A DNA stretch of 64,000 nucleotides from assembly GCF_004634385.1 (NCBI RefSeq), contig NZ_CP037895.1, positions 2,765,245 to 2,829,244 on the forward strand, written 5' to 3'. Source of the DNA: Thermaerobacter sp. FW80 (GTDB lineage: Bacteria > Bacillota > Sulfobacillia > Thermaerobacterales > Thermaerobacteraceae). The translations under genes were made by a program, and so were the position numbers. Below, one piece after another: positions 26,863-35,433 of this stretch. The stretch's first letter is position 1. The number at the start of each line of letters is the position of its first letter. The notes under the pieces were generated by a model. The model made no database searches. It saw only the letters and a list, made by a program, of their open reading frames with translations, and was not told where the DNA came from.

Positions 26863-27795
26863 ATGGCCCACACCATCCACTCCCGTCACGTCCACTACGG
26901 CTGGGACAACGGCCTTGAGCCGGTGCTGGAGGTCGAACCCGGCGAGGCGGTTGAGTTCGAGGTGGTCGATGCCTCGGGCGGCCAGCTGAACCCCGGTTCG
27001 ACCGCCGCGGACGTGGCGCGTCTCGACTTCGAGCGGGTCAATCCCGTCACCGGACCGGTGTTCATCAAGGGCGCGAAGCCGGGGGACGTGCTGGAGGTCG
27101 AGATCCTGGAGTTCGGTCCCGCCCGCTGGGGCTGGACGGCCATCATCCCCGGGTTTGGCCTTCTGGCTGACGAGTTCCCGGATCCCTACCTCAAGATCTG
27201 GGACCTGTCGGGGCCCGGTGAGCGTGCCTGGTTCAACGAGCGCATCGCCGTGCCCCTCGCCCCCTTCCCGGGCACCATCGGTGTCGCCCTGCCCGAGCCG
27301 GGGCGGCACAGCATCGTCCCGCCGCGGAAGAACGGCGGCAACATGGACATCCGCCACCTGACCGCCGGCACCCGGCTGCTCCTGCCGGTGTGGGTCGAGG
27401 GGGCGCTCTTCTCCATCGGCGACACCCACGCCGCCCAGGGGGACGGGGAGGTGTGCGGCACGGCCATCGAGGCGGCCATGCAGGTGGCCTGCCGCTTCCG
27501 CATCCGCCGCGACCTGCGCCTGGACGAACCGGCCTTCATCGTGCCGGGCCCGCTGGCGTCGGGCCAGGACCCGCGGGGCTACTTCGTCACCACCGGGATC
27601 AGCGACGACCTGATGGAAGCCACCCGCAAGGCCGTGCGGGCGATGATCCGCTATCTGGGGGAGACCTACCACCTGGAGCCTGCGGAGGCCTACGCCCTGG
27701 CCAGCGTGGCCGTGGACCTGAAGATCAGCGAGGTGGTCGACGCGCCCAATTGGGTGGTCTCCGCGTTCCTCCCCCAGTCCCTGTTCGTCCGGTGA
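26863..27795 (+). CDS. Acetamidase/formamidase
   Basis: Cytosolic amidase of 310 residues of the FmdA/AmdA family, which releases ammonia from formamide or short amides. Family hallmarks are HYGWDNGLEPVLEVEPGE, DFERVNPVTGPVFIKGAKPGD, NGGNMDIRHL, GDTHAAQGDGEVCGTAIE and VDLKISEVVDAPN. ATG 26863 is preceded by GGAGGGAA. It carries the first exact copy of the 13-base GGACGAACCGGCC motif (27532-27544), read here as DEPA. It stands alone, followed by a terminator-like hairpin. Confidence 0.92.
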   Translation: MAHTIHSRHVHYGWDNGLEPVLEVEPGEAVEFEVVDASGGQLNPGSTAADVARLDFERVNPVTGPVFIKGAKPGDVLEVEILEFGPARWGWTAIIPGFGLLADEFPDPYLKIWDLSGPGERAWFNERIAVPLAPFPGTIGVALPEPGRHSIVPPRKNGGNMDIRHLTAGTRLLLPVWVEGALFSIGDTHAAQGDGEVCGTAIEAAMQVACRFRIRRDLRLDEPAFIVPGPLASGQDPRGYFVTTGISDDLMEATRKAVRAMIRYLGETYHLEPAEAYALASVAVDLKISEVVDAPNWVVSAFLPQSLFVR

Positions 27796-27853
27796 GGACC
27801 GGTGAGGAAGGGCAGGCGGAGGGCTATCGACCGCGACGTGCGGCCGGCAGCAA

Positions 27854-27884
27854 GGGGCGGTGCGGGCAGGACGCGCACCGCCCC
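27854..27884. terminator. Hairpin downstream of amidase, left copy of TA-flanking repeat
   Basis: GGGGCGGTGCG and CGCACCGCCCC form an 11-base stem. It lies between the convergent amidase and Doc genes. Its core GCGGTGCGGGCAGGACGCGC (running on to CACCGCC) recurs with one mismatch at 28687-28712. Confidence 0.65.
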
Positions 27885-27935
27885 GATCCGTTGGACGGCC
27901 GATACGTTGGACGGTAAGGGACGCTCGGCCCATGG

Positions 27936-28337
27936 TCACGACAACTTCGTCTGACCGTTTCGTCTCCTCACCCACCGCTCCACCCATTGCGCCAGTTCCC
28001 GCTCATCCATGTGACCAAGCGCTACCCGTTCCATGACCTCAACCGCCTCCGCTGGTGGCGGATCGAAGACGAGACCTTCGGACGCAAGCCAGAGGCCGAG
28101 TGCCAAGAAAGCCGTCCGCTTGTTTGCATCCACAAACGGGTGGTCGCGCACAAGGGCATGCGCACACGCCGCTGCCTGTGCAACAGGCGTCAGGTAAGCA
28201 GGTTGTCCACCGGCAGTCTGGAGCGCCCTCGCAACAGCCGCCTCAACGCGACCTACGTCAAGGACCCCTGGCGCGCCACCGCCGAACTCAAGGGCCAGGT
28301 CGTGTAGGTAGAGGATCTGAGCGGGGGTGAGACTCAT
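27936..28337 (-). CDS. Doc/Fic-family toxin
   Basis: Toxin of 133 residues. The motif HPFVDANKRTA matches the Doc version of the Fic active site (HxFxDANKR), used for phosphorylation of EF-Tu in the P1 phage protein. The N-terminal LTPAQILYLHDLALEFGG and GVLDVGRVEAAVARA are typical of Doc proteins. ATG 28337 overlaps the antitoxin stop as ATGA, so the antitoxin is made first. Confidence 0.93.
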   Translation of the reverse strand: MSLTPAQILYLHDLALEFGGGAPGVLDVGRVEAAVARALQTAGGQPAYLTPVAQAAACAHALVRDHPFVDANKRTAFLALGLWLASEGLVFDPPPAEAVEVMERVALGHMDERELAQWVERWVRRRNGQTKLS

Positions 28338-28582
28338 CGCTGGGCGAGCTCTTCGAGGATGACCCGATGCCTTTCGGCGAACCGCCGGGCCTCCTCGACG
28401 AACGACGGGTCAACGCCTGTCGCGGAGTCCAAGGGCCGGATGACCACCCGCCGCTGGACACGATCCACCTCCACCTCGACCGGAGCACCCTCCTTCAGCC
28501 CCAGCTCATGAAGCTCCCGGGCGGGCAGGGTAACACCAAGGCTCTGACCGATCCGTAAGATTCGCCGGATCCCCATGGCCAT
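28334..28582 (-). CDS. SpoVT/AbrB-type antitoxin
   Basis: Antitoxin of 82 residues with an N-terminal swapped-hairpin DNA-binding domain (IRRILRIGQSLGVTLPARELHELGLKEG) and a C-terminal helix (FVEEARRFAERHRVILEEL) expected to wrap the toxin. ATG 28582 follows a GGGGGG run; the second ATG six bases later is equally possible. It pairs with the overlapping Doc toxin and probably represses its own promoter in the AT-richer stretch at 28590-28630. Confidence 0.88.
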   Translation of the reverse strand: MAMGIRRILRIGQSLGVTLPARELHELGLKEGAPVEVEVDRVQRRVVIRPLDSATGVDPSFVEEARRFAERHRVILEELAQR

Positions 28583-28686
28583 CCCCCCCACACAGATCCT
28601 GGTGATATCCATTCTAACCTTACTCAACTTCCCGCGCGGCACCGCTGCTTCAGGCGCGCATGCGGCCAACACCCTCGGCGGTGGCC

Positions 28687-28711
28687 GCGGTGCGGGCGGG
28701 ACGCGCACCGC
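28687..28711. repeat. Right copy of TA-flanking hairpin repeat
   Basis: GCGGTGCG and CGCACCGC pair over a 9-base spacer. The 26-base block starting here matches 27856-27881 with one mismatch and in the same orientation. The two copies bracket the toxin-antitoxin genes. Confidence 0.6.
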
Positions 28712-28848
28712 CTTGTGCTATCATCGTGCCGGTCGAGGACCTCGGCGCGGTCGCTGGGACGCGGTAGGATCCCGATCCCCCGCGGAGCTCGCATGGACGC
28801 GGGCGAGCGCCATCGACGGCCCAGGGGGCCGTCCAAGGAGGGCCGGCG

Positions 28849-29682
28849 GTGACGGGGCGGGCGACCATCCTCATCGTCGATGACGAGCCGGATCTGACCC
28901 GGCTCCTGGCCGAGCACCTGACGCGGGAAGGCTTCGCGACCCGGGTGGCGCCGGATGCGGAGACCGCCCTCCGGCTGCTGGACGAGGAGCCGTGCGACCT
29001 GGTCATCCTGGACATCATGCTGCCGGGGATGGACGGGATCGATCTGTTGCGCCGGATCCGCGACCCCCGGCGGGGGTGGCCCGACCTGCCGGTGATCATG
29101 CTCTCCGCCCGCGGCAGCGCGGTCGACAAGACGGTGGGCCTGTCCTTGGGGGCCGACGACTACGTCGCCAAGCCCTTCAGCCTGCTGGAACTCACCGCCC
29201 GCGTCCACGCGGTGCTACGCCGGTCCCGCACCCGGGCGGCGCAGCCGGCGGCGGTGGACCCGACGCCGGTGGCGACCGATGGCGCGCGGCGACCCTCGGC
29301 CCCGACGCCGTCGCCCGGCCGGGAGGCGGCGCCCCCCGCGGCCGCGTTCGTCCGGGAACCGCACGCGACCGGCGGCGAGGTGGTCCGGTGCGGGCCCCTC
29401 ACCATGGACCTGGCGGCAGCCCGGGTCTGGGTGGACGGGAAGCCGGTCCACCTCACCGCCAAGGAGTACCAGATGCTGGCGTGGTGGATCCGCCACCCCG
29501 ACCGGGTCTTCACCAAGCAGCAGATCTACGAGGCCGTCTGGGGCGAGCCCTACGTGACCGACGACAACACGGTCGCGGTCCACATCCACCGGCTGCGGGC
29601 GAAGATCGAGCGCAACCCGGAGCGGCCGGCGATCATCCAGACCGTGCGCGGCCTGGGCTACCGGCTGGTTTGCGGACCATGA
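28849..29682 (+). CDS. OmpR-family response regulator
   Basis: Regulator of 277 residues. Receiver: ATILIVDDEPDLTRLL, phosphoacceptor in LVILDIMLPGMDG, Lys in DDYVAKPFSLLE. A Pro/Ala-rich linker of about 55 residues, longer than usual, separates it from the winged helix (HLTAKEYQMLAWWI, DNTVAVHIHRLRAKIE). GTG 28849 follows AGGAGGG. It overlaps the kinase gene as ATGA. The adjacent ABC transporter has 11-base repeats in its promoter and is a likely target. Confidence 0.94.
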   Translation: MTGRATILIVDDEPDLTRLLAEHLTREGFATRVAPDAETALRLLDEEPCDLVILDIMLPGMDGIDLLRRIRDPRRGWPDLPVIMLSARGSAVDKTVGLSLGADDYVAKPFSLLELTARVHAVLRRSRTRAAQPAAVDPTPVATDGARRPSAPTPSPGREAAPPAAAFVREPHATGGEVVRCGPLTMDLAAARVWVDGKPVHLTAKEYQMLAWWIRHPDRVFTKQQIYEAVWGEPYVTDDNTVAVHIHRLRAKIERNPERPAIIQTVRGLGYRLVCGP

Positions 29683-30755
29683 GCCAGCACGCCGTCGGGA
29701 TGGCGCTCGGGCCGTCCTCGGGGTCGTGGCCGCCGGTCGCCCTCCTCCCGGCCGGCGGGATTCCGTGGCTCCTGGTCGCGGGGGTGTCCATCGCGGCGGC
29801 CTTGTTTGCCCTGGCCGCCTACTGGGGGCTGCGTCGCGAGCTGCGGCGGCTGGCCCAGGCCGTCGAGGAGGCGCGGGCGGGCGACGTCATGGTGCGCTTC
29901 CACTCGCGCCACCCGGGCGTGCGGGCCCTCGCCGCGGCGTTCAACGGGGTGATGCGACGCCTGCACGACCTGGAGGCCGCGCATCAGCGGGAGGAACAGC
30001 GCCGCCGCCAGTTCCTGGCCGCCCTCTCCCACGACCTGCGCACGCCGCTGACCGCGGTGCTGGGCTATCTCGAAGCGGTCGCCCGGGGCGACCTGGCTCC
30101 CGCGACCCGACGGGACTACCTGGAGACGGCGCACCGCAAGGGGCGGGAGCTGCGGGAGACCCTGGACCGGATCTTCGAGTGGGCGCGCCTGGACCTGGAG
30201 GTCGCGGACCTGCCCACCCCGCGGCTCAACCTGGCCGAGCGGCTGCGCCAGCTGCTGATCGAGTTCTACCCCGCCCTCCGCCAGAGGGACATCGCGCTGG
30301 AGCCGGACCTCCCCGAGGCGGCCTGGGTGCGGTGCCACCCGGACCTGGTGGACCGCGTCGTCCGCAACCTGGTCGACAACGCCCTCCGCCACGCCCGGGG
30401 CATCACCCGCCTGACCGTCGCCCTCCGCCGCACCGGCCCTGTCTGGGAGCTGGTGGTGGCCGACGACGGCGAGCCCGTGCCCGACGAGGTCGTGGCGGGC
30501 TTGTTCGTCCCCTTCCGACGCCGTCCCGGTTCTCCGGGCGCCGGACTCGGGCTGGCCATCAGCCGCCAGCTGGCCCGCGCCTGGGGCGGGGACCTGCGCG
30601 CAGGCCCGCGGCAACCGCGGGGCCTGGCGTTCATCGTCACGTGGCCGGGGGCCGACCCCGGGGGACCGGCCCGCTCCGCCCCCTCGCCGTCCGCCGGGTC
30701 GGGAGGTGGCCGCGGCGACGACGGACGCGCGCAGGGGGCGCCGTCTGGGAGCTGA
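29679..30755 (+). CDS. Sensor histidine kinase, short sensor type
   Basis: Kinase of 358 residues with one N-terminal membrane helix (WLLVAGVSIAAALFALAAYW) and no extracellular sensing domain. A HAMP-like linker leads to HisKA with ALSHDLRTPLTAVLGY, then an ATPase domain with DNALRHARG and GAGLGLAISRQLARAWGG. The C-terminal 30 residues are low-complexity. Coupled to the regulator and located just before an ABC transporter, it resembles kinases that sense through the transporter, as in bacitracin-type detox modules; that link is inference. Confidence 0.9.
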   Translation: MSQHAVGMALGPSSGSWPPVALLPAGGIPWLLVAGVSIAAALFALAAYWGLRRELRRLAQAVEEARAGDVMVRFHSRHPGVRALAAAFNGVMRRLHDLEAAHQREEQRRRQFLAALSHDLRTPLTAVLGYLEAVARGDLAPATRRDYLETAHRKGRELRETLDRIFEWARLDLEVADLPTPRLNLAERLRQLLIEFYPALRQRDIALEPDLPEAAWVRCHPDLVDRVVRNLVDNALRHARGITRLTVALRRTGPVWELVVADDGEPVPDEVVAGLFVPFRRRPGSPGAGLGLAISRQLARAWGGDLRAGPRQPRGLAFIVTWPGADPGGPARSAPSPSAGSGGGRGDDGRAQGAPSGS

Positions 30756-30810
30756 AGCGGCCAGGCGCCCACCAGCTGCGTACCCCCCGCCCCCGCCCCC
30801 TTCACCGCAC

Positions 30811-30826
30811 CGTAAGCGTGGCGTAA
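30811..30826 (+). promoter_or_regulatory. 11-base direct repeats before ABC transporter
   Basis: CGTAA occurs at 30811-30815 and 30822-30826, one turn apart. A TATGCT hexamer at 30860-30865 could be the -10. The spacing fits binding by the response regulator encoded upstream. Confidence 0.35.
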
Positions 30827-30884
30827 TCGGGCCGACGGGCTGCGTTCAACCCCGTGCGCTATGCTGCGGGCGGGAGGTGAGGGG

Positions 30885-31850
30885 ATGGACGGCCCGACAC
30901 CGGCCGCCGAGCTCCAGGGGGTCGGCAAGCGGTACGGGCGCCGCTGGGCGGTGCGCGACCTCACCATGACGGTCCACCCGGGCGAGGTCTACGCCCTGCT
31001 GGGGCGCAACGGGGCCGGGAAGACCACGACCCTGCGGATGATCCTGGGCCTCGCCCGACGCACGACGGGGGAGATCGTCCTCTTCGGCCGGCGCCTGGAG
31101 CAGTGGGGTGCCGAGGTCTACCGCCGCGTCGGCGCCACCGTGGAGACGCCGGGCTTCTACGGCAACCTGACGGCCCGGGAGAACCTCTTGCACAATCTCC
31201 TGATCCTCGGCGTCCCGGAACCGCAGCGCATCGACCAGGTCCTGGAGCTGGTCGGGCTGCGCCACGCCGCCGACCGGCGGGTGCGGGAGTTCTCCCTGGG
31301 CATGCGCCAGCGCCTGGGCATCGCCCGCGCCCTGCTCCACGAACCCCGGCTCCTGATCCTGGACGAACCGACCAACGGCCTCGATCCCGCCGGCATCCGC
31401 GAGGTGCGCGAGCTGATCCGGGAGCTGGCCGCGGAGCGGAAGATGGCGGTCCTGCTCTCCAGCCACATCCTGGCCGAGGTGGAGCAGGTCGCCGACCGGG
31501 TCGGCATCCTGCACGAAGGCCGGCTGGTGGAGGAGGTGCGCATGGGCGAGCTGCGGGATCGCGGCCGGACGTACCTGGTGATCGAGACCCGGGAGCCCGA
31601 GGCGGCCGTGCGCCTGCTTGAGGAGCGCCTGGCGGTGCGCCGGTACACCGTGCTGCCGGGCGGCACGCTGCGGGTCTACGAGCACGTGGACCGGCCGGAC
31701 CAGGTCGTCCGCGTGTTGGTCGAACACGGCCTCCCCGTGCTTCACGCCTCCGTCCAGCGGGAGAGCCTGGAGGACCACTTCTTGCGGGCCACCGCCGCGG
31801 CGGACCCGGCCTCGGACACCGGGACGAACCGGCCCCCCGGCGCGGCGTGA
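30885..31850 (+). CDS. ABC transporter ATP-binding protein (BcrA/CcmA-type)
   Basis: ATPase of 321 residues driving the membrane partner encoded next. Walker A is LLGRNGAGKTTT, the signature is EFSLGMRQRLGIARAL, Walker B is LLILDEPTNGLD, and the switch His is in LLSSHILAEVEQ. The C-terminal ~100 residues form the extra domain found in BcrA-type exporters of peptide antibiotics. ATG 30885 follows GGGAGGTGA; an upstream in-frame ATG at 30861 lacks a site. The C-terminal tail contains the 13-base dispersed motif (TNRP phase). Confidence 0.93.
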   Translation: MDGPTPAAELQGVGKRYGRRWAVRDLTMTVHPGEVYALLGRNGAGKTTTLRMILGLARRTTGEIVLFGRRLEQWGAEVYRRVGATVETPGFYGNLTARENLLHNLLILGVPEPQRIDQVLELVGLRHAADRRVREFSLGMRQRLGIARALLHEPRLLILDEPTNGLDPAGIREVRELIRELAAERKMAVLLSSHILAEVEQVADRVGILHEGRLVEEVRMGELRDRGRTYLVIETREPEAAVRLLEERLAVRRYTVLPGGTLRVYEHVDRPDQVVRVLVEHGLPVLHASVQRESLEDHFLRATAAADPASDTGTNRPPGAA

Positions 31851-31966
31851 CCGCGCCGCCGCAGGTCGGCCCAGGGCCCGATCGGGGAGCAGACCCCGCG
31901 CTGAACGCGCTGCGGACCCGAAGCGAAGACCGCGCCCCAACCCGGGGCGACAGGAGGGGAGCACAC

Positions 31967-32719
31967 GTGGCCATCCTGCGCGCCGAACTCCTCAAGTGGA
32001 AGCGATCGTGGGTCGTCTGGGCGGCCCTGGTGGCCGCCGGCGTCGCGCCGGCCTTCAACGCGCTCCTGGTTTGGGGCGCCCGGCGGGTGGCCGGCACGGC
32101 CGGGGAAGGCGTCTCGATCCCGTGGGAGGGCTTCTTCGCCCAGGTGGGCTTGTTCGCGAACCTGCTGGTCTACCCGCTGCTCTTCGGCTTCGTGGTCACC
32201 TATGCGGTGGTCCGCGAGTACCAGGAAGGCGCGGCGACCAACCTCTTCGCCCTGCCCGCCAGCCGGACCGGCATCCTCCTCGCCAAGCTGGGCGCCGCCG
32301 CCCTGATCCTGGCGGTGGCGGTGGTGGCGGCGGTGCCGCTGGCCGTGATCGCGGGACTGCCCGTGCTCGGCTACCTGCCGTCGTGGGATGCCGTCGCCGC
32401 CGGCCTGGGACTCCACCTGGTCGCGGGGCTCGCCCAGTTCCTCCTGGTGCCCGTGGTGCTCTGGCTGGCCGTCCTCGGTCGCAACTACGTGTTGCCCCTC
32501 GCCGCGGCCGGGTTCTTCGTGGTCGCCAACATCTTCACCGCCTTCGCCGGCGACGAGGCGCTCTGGATCCCGACGGCGATCCCGGCCTGGACGGCCCAGG
32601 CCCGCTACCTCCCCGAGATCGCCGCCCACCTGCCTGCCTGGTGGGTCCAGCTGCCGCCGCTGTTCCTCGGGTTCCTGGCGCTGGCGGCCCTGACCGTGAC
32701 CCGCCGCGACGTGGTCTGA
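31967..32719 (+). CDS. ABC-2 type permease
   Basis: Membrane subunit of 250 residues with six predicted helices, beginning ILRAELLKWKRSWVVWAALV, the usual start of lantibiotic-immunity and BcrB-like permeases. A conserved cytosolic stretch VREYQEGAATNLFALPASRTGILLAK (shown in part) follows the second helix. I place the start at GTG 31967 because AGGAGGGG lies just upstream; a GTG at 31847 overlapping the ATPase stop would add 40 disordered residues. Substrate may be an antimicrobial peptide. Confidence 0.88.
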   Translation: MAILRAELLKWKRSWVVWAALVAAGVAPAFNALLVWGARRVAGTAGEGVSIPWEGFFAQVGLFANLLVYPLLFGFVVTYAVVREYQEGAATNLFALPASRTGILLAKLGAAALILAVAVVAAVPLAVIAGLPVLGYLPSWDAVAAGLGLHLVAGLAQFLLVPVVLWLAVLGRNYVLPLAAAGFFVVANIFTAFAGDEALWIPTAIPAWTAQARYLPEIAAHLPAWWVQLPPLFLGFLALAALTVTRRDVV

Positions 32720-32803
32720 GCGCGCCGCTTTGGCCATCCTATCCGACGGGCCGCCGAGCGGCGGGTGCGCCGCGGGACGGCGGCGCGAGGGAGGATCGCA
32801 GCC

Positions 32804-32920
32804 ATGCCCACCCTCTGGCCCTGGGTGATCACCTGGGGGCTGATCCTGGCGAGCGGCATCGCCCTGTGGCTCTTCGTCCGGCGCGCCCACTACCAGCGGA
32901 ACCGGCGGGACCGGCTCTGA
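32804..32920 (+). CDS. 38-residue single-helix membrane peptide
   Basis: ATG 32804 follows GGGAGGATCGCAGCC and opens a short frame: MPTLWPWVITWG, a hydrophobic helix, then a basic tail RRAHYQRNRRDRL. Size, site and topology match small membrane proteins that regulate transporters. It is 84 bases after the permease and could belong to the same transcript. It is too short for sequence-based family assignment. Confidence 0.6.
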   Translation: MPTLWPWVITWGLILASGIALWLFVRRAHYQRNRRDRL

Positions 32921-33067
32921 CGCCCCCGGACCCCCGGCGCGGCGAGAGCGGACGCGGCCCCGCCCCCCGTCCCCATGCAGCCGCCCGGCCGACGTCGCCC
33001 TGCGAAGGGCGCCGCCCATCGGCGCCGCGGACCGGGCGTCACCGGTTCGCGGTCACCGATCCGGTGG

Positions 33068-33457
33068 TCAGGACCCGCCGCCGACCAGCCACCGGGTCGA
33101 TGTCCGCCCGCACTCGACGACGGCGCGGCCGACGCGAAGGCCGAAGGGCCCCAGGGCGTCCACGATGGCGCGGTACGCCCCGAGGCCGGGCCGCTCGTCA
33201 CAGGTTCCGGACGAACCGGCCGCCGGGTGCACCGCCCGCACGGCGTACCGCCAGATGAGCGGCCGCACCAGGGGGGCCTCGAAGGCCGCAGGCGCCACGT
33301 CCAGGGCGTAGGCCGCGAACTGGGCCTGTCCAGGGCCCAGCGTCGACGGCACCGCGGGCACGGACAAGGGCACCGCCACCGCACCGAGCAGCACCAGGGC
33401 GAGCACCGCGCTTCCGGCGCCCCGCAGCCACCCGTACCCCCGCCCCCTCCGAGCCAC
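33068..33457 (-). CDS. Secreted hypothetical protein
   Basis: Protein of 129 residues with a Gly/Arg-rich N-region and a hydrophobic signal (AGSAVLALVLLGAVAVPLSV). Two Cys (GTCDER and VECGRT) could form a disulfide outside the cell. Start is GTG 33457 with GAGGGG upstream. It lies 13 bases after the FAD oxidase stop in the same direction, so they are probably co-transcribed. Function unknown. It carries a copy of the 13-base motif (AGSS phase). Confidence 0.55.
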   Translation of the reverse strand: MARRGRGYGWLRGAGSAVLALVLLGAVAVPLSVPAVPSTLGPGQAQFAAYALDVAPAAFEAPLVRPLIWRYAVRAVHPAAGSSGTCDERPGLGAYRAIVDALGPFGLRVGRAVVECGRTSTRWLVGGGS

Positions 33458-33470
33458 TGGAAGAGCCCCC

Positions 33471-35162
33471 TCACGTCGGGAAGAACACGCCCGGATTGAG
33501 CACCCCCGCCGGGTCGAACGCGGCCTTCAGCGCCCGCAGCGCCGCCACGTGTCCGGGGCCATGCTCCCGCTCGAAGAACGGCGCGAAGTCGCGCCCGGTC
33601 CCGTGGTGGTGGCTGAGGGTGGCGCCGTGGGCGAGGAACGCCTCCAGCCCCGCCTGCTGCACGTCCCGCCACGCCGCCCACATCGCCTCCCGCGGCGGCT
33701 TGAGGACGAAGGTGAAGTAGAGCGAGCAGCCGTCGGGGTACGCGTGGGTCACGCGGCAGAGGACCATGGCCACCGGCGACCATCGCTCCATGCGCCGGAA
33801 CAGCGCCTCCCGGACCGCCTCCCGCAGGGCCGCCGCGCGGGACCACGCCGTCGCCGTCTCCAGGGTGTCGACCACCAGGCCGTGGTCGATCATCACGTCC
33901 CGCCAGTAGGGCTGCTGGACGAACCCCTCCCTCCACGCCTGCACGCCGGCCGGCGGCACCTCCCGGCCGCCGGCGGCCCGGCACAGGCGGGTCGCCTCCT
34001 CCCAGGCCACCGTCACCGCCCGCTCCCCGTCGGGATCCGCCACCTCGAAGCCCAGGTGCAGGAAGGCCCCCGGTTCCATCCCCGCCCGGCCCCAGAAGGC
34101 CACCATGGCCTCGTACTCGTCCAGCAGGCGCAGGACCGGCGGGTAGATGCCGGCCTGGACGATCCGGCGCACCGCCTCGAGCCCCTCGGCGAACCCCGCG
34201 AAGCGAAAGCCGGTGGCCCGCTTCCGCGCGGGAGGGACCTGCAGCCGCAGCACCGCCTCGGTGATCACGCCCAGGGCGCCCTCGGAGCCGATGAACCAGG
34301 CCTTGCCGTCGGGACCGGAGGCCGATTGCGGCACCTCCCGGGTCTCGATCCGCCCCCGCGCGGTCACCACCCGCAGGGCTTCCACGGCCGTGTCGATCTT
34401 GCCGTGGAGGGTGGCGAAGTGGCCGCCGGCGCGGGTGGCGATCCACCCGCCCACGGTGGAGCAGGCGTAGGACTGGGGGTAAAAGCGGAAGGCCAGCCCT
34501 TCCCGGCGCAGGGCGTCTTCCAGGTCCGGGCCCAGGGTGCCCGCCCGCACCCGGGCGCGCCGGCTGGTCCGGTCGATGGCCACGACCCCCTCGAGGTCCC
34601 GCAGGTCCACGCTGACCACACCGGTGTAGGTCGGCGGCACGTCGGGCTCGACGCCGCCCACCACCGAGCTGCCGCCGCCGGTGGGGATCAGGGCCACCCG
34701 CCGGCGCTCGGCGTACTCCAGGAGGCGCAGGAGGTCGTCCTCATCGGCGGGGTAGGCCACGGCGTCGGGGAAGCGCAGGTTCGTCCCGGTGCGGAGGCGG
34801 ATCAGGTCGCCGGTGCTGCGGCCGGCGGCGTGCAGGGCCCGCTCGTAGGGGGTGGCGACGATGCGTCCCCGGAAGCCGGCGAGGCCGGGGAGACCGCCGG
34901 CCGAGTCGGACCCGAGCCGCGACGGCGGCAACGGGATGTGCTCCAGCGGCACCGGCGGCCGGTAGTCCTCCGCCCGGACGCCCGCCAAGGCGCCCGTGGT
35001 CTTCCGCCATCCCTCGATCCGCTCGGGGGCTGGTTCTTCCCCCACGTAGCCCCAGCCGTTCCACTTGCGCACCCGACGGGCCTCCGGCACGTCCCCAGTC
35101 CCCCCGGTGTCGCAGCGCGCCCCCGGGCGGCCCAACCCCCGCCCGGTGGCACGTTCTTCCAT
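33471..35162 (-). CDS. FAD-linked oxidase, alkyl-DHAP synthase-like
   Basis: Flavoenzyme of up to 563 residues of the VAO/PCMH fold. The FAD-binding half has AVAYPADEDDLLRLLEYAERR, VALIPTGGGSSVVGG and STVGGWIATRAGGHFATLHGK (shown in part), then GSEGALGVITEAVLRL. The C-terminal half has the signature SHHHGTGRDFAPFFEREHG, the active-site His/Tyr region of alkyl-dihydroxyacetonephosphate synthase-like proteins. ATG 35162 has no good site; a GTG at VPEARRVRKWNGWG with a GGGGGG run upstream, near 35090, fits the family start better. Bacterial relatives oxidise 2-hydroxy acids; the substrate here is open. Confidence 0.87.
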   Translation of the reverse strand: MEERATGRGLGRPGARCDTGGTGDVPEARRVRKWNGWGYVGEEPAPERIEGWRKTTGALAGVRAEDYRPPVPLEHIPLPPSRLGSDSAGGLPGLAGFRGRIVATPYERALHAAGRSTGDLIRLRTGTNLRFPDAVAYPADEDDLLRLLEYAERRRVALIPTGGGSSVVGGVEPDVPPTYTGVVSVDLRDLEGVVAIDRTSRRARVRAGTLGPDLEDALRREGLAFRFYPQSYACSTVGGWIATRAGGHFATLHGKIDTAVEALRVVTARGRIETREVPQSASGPDGKAWFIGSEGALGVITEAVLRLQVPPARKRATGFRFAGFAEGLEAVRRIVQAGIYPPVLRLLDEYEAMVAFWGRAGMEPGAFLHLGFEVADPDGERAVTVAWEEATRLCRAAGGREVPPAGVQAWREGFVQQPYWRDVMIDHGLVVDTLETATAWSRAAALREAVREALFRRMERWSPVAMVLCRVTHAYPDGCSLYFTFVLKPPREAMWAAWRDVQQAGLEAFLAHGATLSHHHGTGRDFAPFFEREHGPGHVAALRALKAAFDPAGVLNPGVFFPT

Positions 35163-35433
35163 CGGTTCAACCGGACCCGCCGCATCCGTTGCGGCCCCAG
35201 TCCCGGCGAAGATCGAGCGTGCTCGACCGAGCAGGAAGCGAACCCACCGTCACGAACTCAACGCCATCCCGTGGGATCCGGGCAGGGAACCGGGCCACGC
35301 CGTTGGCACCGTGCCCAGCGAGCGGGCGCCGCCAGCGCACCTCGAGATGGCCGGTCCCCAGCAGGCCACGGGTGGCGAGATCGTCCTGCGCTGCGGTCAA
35401 CCTTCCCGCAACCGGGCGAAGGGGTGGACGATC

